From: STF1-138 sp035356975
GTDB taxonomy: Bacteria; Patescibacteriota; Patescibacteriia; UBA1558; S5-K13
Direction: 5' to 3'
DNA: 29,327 nt
NCBI GenBank assembly: GCA_035356975.1
Contig: DAORGW010000010.1
Span: 1 to 29,327 of the forward strand
In this document: piece after piece, positions 22,946-29,327 of the stretch
Layout: every line of letters starts with the position of its first letter
Position numbering within the stretch: position 1 is the first letter of the stretch
Notes under the pieces: model-generated
Told to the model about the DNA's origin: nothing
The model's database searches: none
Seen by the model: only the letters and a program-made list of their open reading frames with translations
Made by a program: the position numbers and the translations under genes

Positions 22946-23134
22946 TTATTTATTTAAAAATTTCTTTCTTAAATGTTGAACTTTTTTTTCTGTAATAATT
23001 GTTTCTAATTGCTTGAGTATTTTATTTTTTTTCTGTTCTAAAATATATAATTCAGACATTATTATATTAAACTCTCTATCTATCTGTTCTGCGAGTTTTC
23101 TATAGTCTTTTGTTTTTATTTCTAATTTTTTCAT
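22946..23134 (-). CDS. Small coiled-coil protein encoded upstream of the giant protein
   Basis: 62 residues, almost entirely helical and charged (MKKLEIKTKDYRKLAEQI, then an EFNIIMSELYILEQKKNKIL heptad-like stretch). It ends 9 bp before the giant gene and shares its promoter. No known family is recognised. It may be an assembly partner of the giant coiled-coil protein; that rests only on gene order. Confidence 0.65.
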   Translation of the reverse strand: MKKLEIKTKDYRKLAEQIDREFNIIMSELYILEQKKNKILKQLETIITEKKVQHLRKKFLNK

Positions 23135-23144
23135 TTATTTAATT

Positions 23145-23921
23145 TTATTTTACTATATAATTATACAACTTTTTATATTTTTTGTCAATAAATAAAAAAT
23201 ATAAAGAAAACAAAATAAATATAAGGGCCATAATTTGCGGAAATCTAATCCCAAATATCTTTAATGTATTATCAATTCTTAAAAATTCCATAAAAAACCT
23301 TATAATTCCATAACCTAAAATATACAATAAAAATATTTTTCCATCTTTATAATACTTCTTAAATATTTTTAATAACAAAAAAAAGAATAATAAATTTAAT
23401 ATAAATTCATATATAAATATTGGATGATGATGAAATCCTGTTTTTTGTATATAAATTGCCCATGGTAAATTTGAAATTTTTCCATACAATTCTTCATTAA
23501 AAAAATTTCCCCATCTACCTATTGCCTGACCAAGTGGCAAAACAAGAGCAAAAATATCAAAGTATTTTAAAGTATTTAATTTGTGCTTCTTACAATAAAA
23601 ATAAATTGTTAATACTCCTGAAATTATTGCTCCCTGAATCGCAATTCCTCCGTGCCAAATTTTAAATATCTCCCAAAAATTATATCTATAGTATTTAAAA
23701 TCAAAAAATAAAACAGAATAAATTCTTGCCCCAATTATTCCAAAAATTATAAGATAAAAATATAGATTTTCTAAGTGGTCTTTTTCAACCCCCCTATCTT
23801 TTGATAATTTTTCTATCAAATACATACAAAGCAAAATTCCAATAACTATAATCACACCATAAAAATAAATATTTATGTTGCCAAATTGAATTAAAGTTGG
23901 ATCTGGATTTACATTTATCAT
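23145..23921 (-). CDS. lgt: Prolipoprotein diacylglyceryl transferase
   Basis: Lgt moves diacylglycerol from phosphatidylglycerol to the lipobox cysteine of prolipoproteins in the cytoplasmic membrane. The 258-residue protein has seven or so membrane segments. It shows the family signature: the GARIYSVLF segment, H90-G-G (IWHGGIAIQGA) and QAIGRWGNFFNEELYG (132-147), with the conserved Arg136 and Asn139. The C-terminal GYGIIRFFMEFLRID matches the last signature. Its start overlaps the dsbA-like stop by four bases (ATGA), indicating coupled translation. Its 3' end carries the promoter of the next operon. Confidence 0.96.
   Translation of the reverse strand: MINVNPDPTLIQFGNINIYFYGVIIVIGILLCMYLIEKLSKDRGVEKDHLENLYFYLIIFGIIGARIYSVLFFDFKYYRYNFWEIFKIWHGGIAIQGAIISGVLTIYFYCKKHKLNTLKYFDIFALVLPLGQAIGRWGNFFNEELYGKISNLPWAIYIQKTGFHHHPIFIYEFILNLLFFFLLLKIFKKYYKDGKIFLLYILGYGIIRFFMEFLRIDNTLKIFGIRFPQIMALIFILFSLYFLFIDKKYKKLYNYIVK
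23160..23188 (-). promoter_or_regulatory. Perfect consensus promoter of the giant-protein operon
   Basis: On the minus strand, TTGACA (23183-23188), exactly 17 bp, then TATAAT (23160-23165). It lies inside the last codons of lgt and would start transcription near 23153, 19 nt before the small coiled-coil gene. Confidence 0.85.
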
Positions 23922-24631
23922 TTATTTGTTTCATTTTTTACTCCCTGCAATAACTGTTCCCAAATTTGTTTTGTTATAACTCCCTGAAAAAGATATCCAT
24001 TTACAAAGAATGTAGGAGTTCCATTAACCCCAGCTCTTAATGCAAGATTTACATCACTATAAATTGTTGATTCGTATTTCTTTGAAGAATAACAGGTTTC
24101 AAATTTATCCATATCAAGTCCTAATTCTTTTGCAAATCTCATAAACGCAGATTCACTTAAAATTCTCTGATTTTCAAAAAGTTTATCGTGCATTTCCCAA
24201 AATTTTCCTTGTTCGTTTGCACAAGTTGCTGACAATTCCGAAGTTAAATCATCTGAAATGGGAAAATATCTATAAATTAATTTAACATCATTTTTATTTT
24301 CATTCACAAATAATTTCAAATCATCATAAGCAGATAAACAGTGGGAACAATTAAAATCCGCGAATTCAACTATTGTCATAATTGGTTTCGTAGATCCTCT
24401 ACTTGGAGACGCATTCGATTCTAATTCCCCTCTAGATACATCTTCTTTTTGAACATTAGAAGATCCTAAATATCGTGAATATTGAGTAATGTCGGTATTA
24501 TTTATAATTATTGAACCGCTTTCAATTGCCCTTTTATAAAGAAATATTTTTCTTAAAAATAAAAATCCGGATACTAAAAAGAAAAATAAAAAAACACCTA
24601 ATAAAATTTGCCATTTTTTGATTCTTTTCAT
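23918..24631 (-). CDS. Membrane-anchored DsbA-like thiol oxidoreductase
   Basis: 237 residues. An N-terminal membrane segment (about 9-26) anchors a thioredoxin fold outside the membrane. The active site is C95-S-H-C98 in FADFNCSHCLSAYDDLK. The cis-proline is in GTPTFFVNG (Pro206). The helical insertion contains CANEQGKFWEMHDKLFE, typical of DsbA/BdbD (thioredoxin_4) proteins. It probably introduces disulfides into exported proteins, and Cys-rich candidates occur at 12344-12913 and 15862-16386. Two extra cysteines (137 and 180) are present. It lies 4 bp after gatA and overlaps lgt by 4 bp. No DsbB or VKOR partner is in the window. Confidence 0.92.
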   Translation of the reverse strand: MKRIKKWQILLGVFLFFFLVSGFLFLRKIFLYKRAIESGSIIINNTDITQYSRYLGSSNVQKEDVSRGELESNASPSRGSTKPIMTIVEFADFNCSHCLSAYDDLKLFVNENKNDVKLIYRYFPISDDLTSELSATCANEQGKFWEMHDKLFENQRILSESAFMRFAKELGLDMDKFETCYSSKKYESTIYSDVNLALRAGVNGTPTFFVNGYLFQGVITKQIWEQLLQGVKNETNK

Positions 24632-24635
24632 ATTT

Positions 24636-26060
24636 TTATATATTAATAAATTTATTATCTAAATTATACGCCAAATTTAAAATATTTTCTTCGTCCATGT
24701 ATTTTCCTATAATTTGAAGTCCTATTGGTAAATCATTTGATTTAAGTGGAATAGAAATTGCGGGAAGTCCTGCAATATTTACTGAAACAGTAAAGATATC
24801 TGAAAAATACATAGTTAGTGGATCTTTAATTTTCTCTCCAATTTTAAATGCTTTACTTGGGGAAGTTGGTGTTAATATAAAATCTACTTTTTTAAAAATT
24901 TCATTAAATTTATTTTTTATATCTAATTGGACTAATCTAGCTTTATTATAATAGGCATCTTTATAACCACTTGACAAAACATATGTTCCTATTAAAATTC
25001 TCCTTTTAACCTCATCTCCCATGCCTATAGTCCTGTTATTTTCATATGCGCTTTGTAGGGATTCATATAATTTAGAATCAAATCCATATCTAAATCCATC
25101 ATATCTTGCTAAATTTGCAGATGTTTCAGCTGGTTGGATAATATAATAAACATATAACGCGCAATCCATAAAAGACATATCAATTTCTCTTACTTTTATT
25201 TTAGCTTTCTTTAAATTTTTTATTAAATTATCAAAAGATTCTAATACATCATTGTCGATTGAAAATTTTTGAAAATTTTTAGGAATTCCTATTGTAATAT
25301 TTTTTATATCTGATTGAATTCTTGAGATATCAAATATTTCTGATTTTAAACTAGTCATATCATGCTTATCTCTACCACAAATTGCATTAAAAGAGATAGC
25401 ACAATCCATAACTGAATTTGCAATTACTCCGATTTGATCAAGTGATGATGCAAGAGAAATAAGTCCGCTTCTAGATACTCTACCATAGCTTGGTTTAAGA
25501 CCATAAACACCACAAAAACTTGCTGGTTGTCTTATTGAACCACCAGTATCGCTTCCAAGTGAAAACACACAATGATCTGCGGAAACTGAAACAGCGCTTC
25601 CACCCGAAGAACCACCAGGAACCCTAGTCTTATCATGTGAATTCAAAACAGGACCGAAAAATGAAGTTTCATTTGATGAACCCATTGCAAATTCATCCAT
25701 ATTTGTTTTTCCTATTATAACTACACCACTATTCTTTAATTTTTCTATAACATGAGCATCGTAAGGTGCTATATAATTAGCCAACATTTTGGAAGCAGCT
25801 GTACATTTTTTATTTTTTACTAAAATATTATCTTTTATAGCAACTGGAATACCCTCTAAAAGTTCTAATTTTTTACCTGATTTAATTTTTTCATCAATTT
25901 TTTGAGCTTGTTCTATAGCATCATCTTCAAATATAGATATAAAATCATTTAAAGCATCTATTTTGATTTTCTCTATACACGATCTAATTAAATCAACACA
26001 AGAAATAGATTTAGTATTTAAATCTCTATTTATTTTTTCTATTGTTAATTTTTTATCCAT
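24636..26060 (-). CDS. gatA: Aspartyl/glutamyl-tRNA amidotransferase subunit A
   Basis: The amidase subunit of GatCAB, which releases ammonia from glutamine to convert Glu-tRNA(Gln), and often Asp-tRNA(Asn), to the amide form. The 474-residue protein has the amidase-signature triad K76 (VAIKDNI), cis-Ser151 (VPGGSSGGSA) and nucleophile Ser175 (GSDTGGSIRQPA), with the same spacing as characterised GatA. PSYGRVSRSGL and the C-terminal GLPAISIP and PIGLQIIG motifs are also present. It is 4 bp downstream of gatC; gatB must lie elsewhere in the genome. Confidence 0.97.
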   Translation of the reverse strand: MDKKLTIEKINRDLNTKSISCVDLIRSCIEKIKIDALNDFISIFEDDAIEQAQKIDEKIKSGKKLELLEGIPVAIKDNILVKNKKCTAASKMLANYIAPYDAHVIEKLKNSGVVIIGKTNMDEFAMGSSNETSFFGPVLNSHDKTRVPGGSSGGSAVSVSADHCVFSLGSDTGGSIRQPASFCGVYGLKPSYGRVSRSGLISLASSLDQIGVIANSVMDCAISFNAICGRDKHDMTSLKSEIFDISRIQSDIKNITIGIPKNFQKFSIDNDVLESFDNLIKNLKKAKIKVREIDMSFMDCALYVYYIIQPAETSANLARYDGFRYGFDSKLYESLQSAYENNRTIGMGDEVKRRILIGTYVLSSGYKDAYYNKARLVQLDIKNKFNEIFKKVDFILTPTSPSKAFKIGEKIKDPLTMYFSDIFTVSVNIAGLPAISIPLKSNDLPIGLQIIGKYMDEENILNLAYNLDNKFINI

Positions 26061-26064
26061 AAAT

Positions 26065-26337
26065 TTATAAAACTTTTTTTACTCTTAATAAATTATCTTT
26101 TTTATCACTAAACTGAGATATCAATAAATCTTCTGGAAAATCTTTTATTTCGTCTTCTCTTAAATTAACATCTTTGTAATTATTCGCTTTTATTTTTTTT
26201 GAAACCTTATATTTCTGAATTTTTTTTATATGGTCTAAAATATCATTAATATCTTTAAATAAAATATTTTCTTCATTTTCGGAAAGTTTAATTTTTGCAA
26301 GTCCTGCGATTTTTTCAATTTCTTTTTTTGTTAACAT
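26065..26337 (-). CDS. gatC: Aspartyl/glutamyl-tRNA amidotransferase subunit C
   Basis: A 90-residue subunit that wraps around GatA and stabilises the complex. The N-terminus MLTKKEIEKIAGLAKIKLSE matches the GatC pattern (..E...IA.LA.I.L.E.E). The middle helix (FKDINDILDHIKKIQKY) and the LREDE element, followed by a C-terminal tail that ends FSDKKDNLLRVKKVL, agree with the family (...F.VPKVL). The gene order gatC-gatA with a 4-bp gap supports the call. Confidence 0.92.
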   Translation of the reverse strand: MLTKKEIEKIAGLAKIKLSENEENILFKDINDILDHIKKIQKYKVSKKIKANNYKDVNLREDEIKDFPEDLLISQFSDKKDNLLRVKKVL

Positions 26338-26394
26338 AATATTAAATTATTAAATATATTCATTTTAATTCTTAGTAGCCTTAAACCTCAATTT

Positions 26395-28389
26395 CTAATC
26401 CTCAATTAATTTTTCAAATTCTTGTTCGTTTATTATTTTCACTCCTAATTTTTCTGCTTTATCAAACTTAGATCCGGGATCACTACCAAAAACCAAATAA
26501 TCAACTTCAGAACTAATTGATGATGAAACCTTTCCGCCCAATTCTCTTATGACTTTTTTTGCATTATCGCGTGTAAAATTATTTAATGTTCCAGTTAATA
26601 CTAAAATTTTTCCTTTTAATTTTTGACTTTTTATTTTAATTGGAACTATTTTTACACCCAATTCTATAAGTTTATTTATTAAATTTATATTTTTATTATT
26701 ATTTAAAAATTGATAAACACTTTCACAAACTTTTGGTCCGATATCATTTATTGAAATTAGATCTTCTTTGCTTGCTTTCATAAATTTTTCTAAATTTCCA
26801 AATCTATAAGCTAAAATTGAACTTATTTCATCTCCAACATGTCTTATTCCAAGTGAATAAATAAACCTATCAAAATTAATTTCTTTACTATTTTCTATAG
26901 ATTCAATTAAATTATCGGCGGATTTATCTGCAAACCTTTCAAGTGGCAATAAATCCTCTTTTTTTAATTTAAAAATATCTGAAGTATCTTTTATAAGTCC
27001 ACATTCTATTAATTGCTCAACAATTTTTATTCCGAGTCCTTCTATATTAAATGCTTTTTTTGACACAAAATGAATAATACTCTCCTTCTGAATTGCATAA
27101 CAATTTTTATTTGAACAATAATAATTTACTTCTGATTCTTTTTTATAAACATCACTATTACATACTGGACATTTTCTTGGAGCTAAAACTTTTTTTTCAT
27201 TTCCATTTCTAAGTCTTATTAAAACCTCAACAATATCTGGAATTACATCTCCTGCTTTTTGTAAAATTACAGTATCACCTATTCTTACATCTAATCTCTT
27301 TATTTCATCAAAATTATGAAGGGTTGCTCGACTCACTACGGAACCAGCGAGTTTTCTCGGTTCTAAAACAGCTACTGGGGTAATTGCACCAGTTCTTCCA
27401 ACTTGAAAAATAATATCTTTAACTTGAGAAGTTACCTGTTCTGCTGGAAATTTATATGCAATCATCCAACGCTCTGTTTTGCCAACATTTCCTAACCTTT
27501 TTTCAAGTTCTAAATTATTAACTATAATAACAACTCCATCGGTCATGTAATCTAATTTTTTTCTTTTTTCTTCCCATTTTTTTAAATATTCTTCTACTTC
27601 TTTACCGTTTTTACAATATTCATTATGATTACTTATTTTAAATCCAAAATCTTGGAGTATTTCATGTTCTTCTTCGTGAGTTTTTTGCCCAAGATTTTCA
27701 TCAAAATAATACGCAAAATACAACAGTTCTCTCTGTCTTGTAACACTGGGGTCTAACTGTCTAATGCTTCCAGCGGCGATATTCCTTGGATTTGCAAATG
27801 GCCCTAAACCATCTCGCTCTCTTTGTTTATTTATTTTTTCAAAATATGATTTTGTTAAAACTACCTCACCTCTTACTGTTAATGTTTCTGGAATTTTTCT
27901 TTTTTGGTCTCTTAATTTTAAGGGAACGCTTTCTATTGTTTTAATATTATTTGTTACATTTTCACCAATTTTTCCGTCACCACGAGTTGCAGCATTTTGT
28001 AAAATTCCATTTTTATATGTTAAAACAACAGTAAGTCCATCTAATTTTAATTCGCAAAAATAATCATACATACCCTCTACTATTTTTTTATTTCTATTCT
28101 CCCACTCATAAAACTCTTCTATAGAAAATATATCTTGTAATGATAAAACCTGAAAACTGTGAGGAATTTTTTCAAATTTATCAAGTGCAATTCCCGATAC
28201 TCTAATAGATGGAGAATCTTTTGTTATAAATTCTGGATATTTTTTCTCTAAATCAAATAATTCTTTTTTAAGTGAATCAAGTGCCGCTTCAGAAATTTCT
28301 GATTTATCTAAAACATGATATAGATATCTATGATGATCTATTTCCTTTTTCAATCCCTCTATTCTTTTTTTTATTTCTAATCTATCCAT
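26395..28389 (-). CDS. ligA: NAD+-dependent DNA ligase
   Basis: The bacterial replicative ligase: 664 residues with the full domain order. Domain Ia includes HHRYLYHVLDKSEISEAALD. The adenylation domain has the nucleophile K115 in ELKLDG. GEVVL, the FANPRNIAAGSIRQLD motif and DGVVI follow. The OB-fold region contains FQVGRTGAITPVAVLEP. The zinc finger uses C407, C410, C425 and C430. The helix-hairpin-helix region includes NIEGLGIKIVEQLI and GIRHVGDEIS, and a BRCT domain covers about residues 585-664 (LTGTLNNFTRDNAKKVIRELG). All key residues are intact. It starts 13 bp after the pilin-like gene. Confidence 0.98.
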   Translation of the reverse strand: MDRLEIKKRIEGLKKEIDHHRYLYHVLDKSEISEAALDSLKKELFDLEKKYPEFITKDSPSIRVSGIALDKFEKIPHSFQVLSLQDIFSIEEFYEWENRNKKIVEGMYDYFCELKLDGLTVVLTYKNGILQNAATRGDGKIGENVTNNIKTIESVPLKLRDQKRKIPETLTVRGEVVLTKSYFEKINKQRERDGLGPFANPRNIAAGSIRQLDPSVTRQRELLYFAYYFDENLGQKTHEEEHEILQDFGFKISNHNEYCKNGKEVEEYLKKWEEKRKKLDYMTDGVVIIVNNLELEKRLGNVGKTERWMIAYKFPAEQVTSQVKDIIFQVGRTGAITPVAVLEPRKLAGSVVSRATLHNFDEIKRLDVRIGDTVILQKAGDVIPDIVEVLIRLRNGNEKKVLAPRKCPVCNSDVYKKESEVNYYCSNKNCYAIQKESIIHFVSKKAFNIEGLGIKIVEQLIECGLIKDTSDIFKLKKEDLLPLERFADKSADNLIESIENSKEINFDRFIYSLGIRHVGDEISSILAYRFGNLEKFMKASKEDLISINDIGPKVCESVYQFLNNNKNINLINKLIELGVKIVPIKIKSQKLKGKILVLTGTLNNFTRDNAKKVIRELGGKVSSSISSEVDYLVFGSDPGSKFDKAEKLGVKIINEQEFEKLIED

Positions 28390-28402
28390 ATAAAATTATT
28401 TA

Positions 28403-29278
28403 TTACAAATCATCCTTAACTAAGGATTGTTCAGAAAATATTACATAATCAAAAAGTCCAGACAGCGGATCTCTATTTCTTAAAATCACAGAAAGGGCTT
28501 GTTTATTTCCACCCCTAGAGTCTCCGGGGTACTGACCTACTGTTTTTATAACATATACATTTTTAAATAATAACTGTTCTGGATCGCCCGTTTCTTTATT
28601 CTTTCCAAAAGCCTTTATGGTTAAATTATATATATCACAAAACAATGCTTTTATTCTAAATTGATAAATTTTTGTGGGATCAAAATCTGAACCACCAACA
28701 CTTTTTATAGCGCTATTTCCAGAATATGGAGGATTATTTAACAAAGATTTAAAAATATGGTGCGTTGACTCATCCCAATTTACAGAACCATCACTACTAT
28801 GAGACCATTGATTTGCTGTCAATTCTATCCATGAACTGTTTGACGATTCTTCGGTAGAACAATTATCCTCCCAGGAAATTTCCAAATATGACAAATCACT
28901 GCTTTGACTAAAATTTGCGGAATCAAACATATCAAATTGAAAAAAATCATTTTTTTTGAGACCAATATTGATACTGGGTGATGTTGTACTGACATCTCTT
29001 ATAATTTTTGAATCTTCTGTGCCTGAACCGGGCATATAACCCAACTCCCTCATATTTAAATCCTCAACATCAATTTCCTGTTTTTTTCTTATATAATAAA
29101 CGGCTTGTTCGTTGCCTGATTCGGCACCATAAAAAGCGATGTTTGCATTATCATTACTTTTAGATTGAGTTATCTGTCTCAAGGATAATCTAGATATATA
29201 CAAAACACTAGATAAAATTGCTGTCATAATTAAAAAGGCTAAAAGTAATGCAGATCCATTTTTAAAATTAAATTTCAT
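28403..29278 (-). CDS. PilX-like minor pilin / prepilin-like protein
   Basis: 291 residues that begin MKFNFKNGSALLLAFLIMTA. The N-terminus is a short basic leader, Gly8 and a hydrophobic helix, then SLRQITQSKSNDNANIAFYGAESGNEQAVYYI. This is the PilX_N pattern (G-S-A-L-L-L helix, then A..AAEAG.E.A). The usual Glu at position +5 after cleavage is absent, as often in PilX-like proteins. The rest is a globular domain with three cysteines. It would be a minor component of a type IV pilus. The preceding gene ends 2 bp upstream and may also be a pilin, so a minor-pilin cluster probably continues to the right. Confidence 0.8.
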   Translation of the reverse strand: MKFNFKNGSALLLAFLIMTAILSSVLYISRLSLRQITQSKSNDNANIAFYGAESGNEQAVYYIRKKQEIDVEDLNMRELGYMPGSGTEDSKIIRDVSTTSPSINIGLKKNDFFQFDMFDSANFSQSSDLSYLEISWEDNCSTEESSNSSWIELTANQWSHSSDGSVNWDESTHHIFKSLLNNPPYSGNSAIKSVGGSDFDPTKIYQFRIKALFCDIYNLTIKAFGKNKETGDPEQLLFKNVYVIKTVGQYPGDSRGGNKQALSVILRNRDPLSGLFDYVIFSEQSLVKDDL

Positions 29279-29280
29279 AA

Positions 29281-29327
29281 TTATTCTGTATAATTTCTTG
29301 AACTTATTGTAGTTTGTAAAAAAATTT
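29281..29327 (-). CDS. C-terminal end of an upstream gene, possibly another pilin-like protein
   Basis: On the minus strand the frame IFLQTTISSRNYTE runs from the window edge to a TAA at 29281-29283, 2 bp before the next start. The short TTISSRNYTE tail resembles ends of type IV pilin-like proteins, but only 14 residues are visible, so the call depends mainly on spacing. Confidence 0.45.
   Translation of the reverse strand, partial: IFLQTTISSRNYTE

Overview
This window comes from a very AT-rich bacterium, most likely a Patescibacteria (CPR) member of the Parcubacteria type. The clues are the low GC, almost no Shine-Dalgarno sequences, small housekeeping genes packed end to end, PilX-like pilin genes, a giant coiled-coil membrane protein and an excisionase-HTH/transmembrane/fibre surface protein. 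TGA is used as a stop (for example in the dsbA/lgt overlap), so the standard bacterial code applies. The lineage is an inference from gene content; no 16S gene is present.

Layout. 1-2563 (-) is the 5' part of a surface protein with two cytoplasmic winged-HTH domains, one membrane segment, a collagen-like stretch and fibre repeats that run off the left edge. Its upstream region carries four copies of a near-palindromic TATCSGATA box overlapping a predicted promoter. 3046-5451 (+) is a translation block: smpB, ssrA (tmRNA), infC-rpmI-rplT and tRNA-Asp. 5555-11006 (+) is a MarR regulator followed by a MacAB-like efflux system: membrane-fusion protein, ATPase and two FtsX/MacB permeases.

11091-16386 (-) is an accessory segment of exported proteins: a D-Ala-D-Ala carboxypeptidase, a decayed Cys-rich lipoprotein, an intact 14-cysteine exported protein, a large M23 peptidase with two jelly-roll modules and a Por/T9SS-type C-terminal domain, and a small anchored protein. 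Short GC-rich palindromes lie at 11013 and 12990. 16508-23134 (-) is a two-gene unit with a perfect consensus promoter: a 62-residue coiled-coil protein and a 2142-residue membrane protein that seems to contain a HopA1-like effector domain. 23145-29327 (-) is a compact run: pilin-like genes, ligA, gatC, gatA, a DsbA-like thioredoxin protein and lgt.

How they fit together. SmpB and tmRNA form the trans-translation system beside initiation factor 3 and two ribosomal proteins. GatC and GatA are two of the three subunits of the amidotransferase; gatB is not in the window. The DsbA-like protein could oxidise the Cys-rich exported proteins, and Lgt would modify lipoproteins. The most unusual items are the membrane-tethered double-HTH fibre protein with its operator-like array, the giant protein with the HopA1-like region, and the M23 protein, whose T9SS-type tail and strong Shine-Dalgarno look foreign here.
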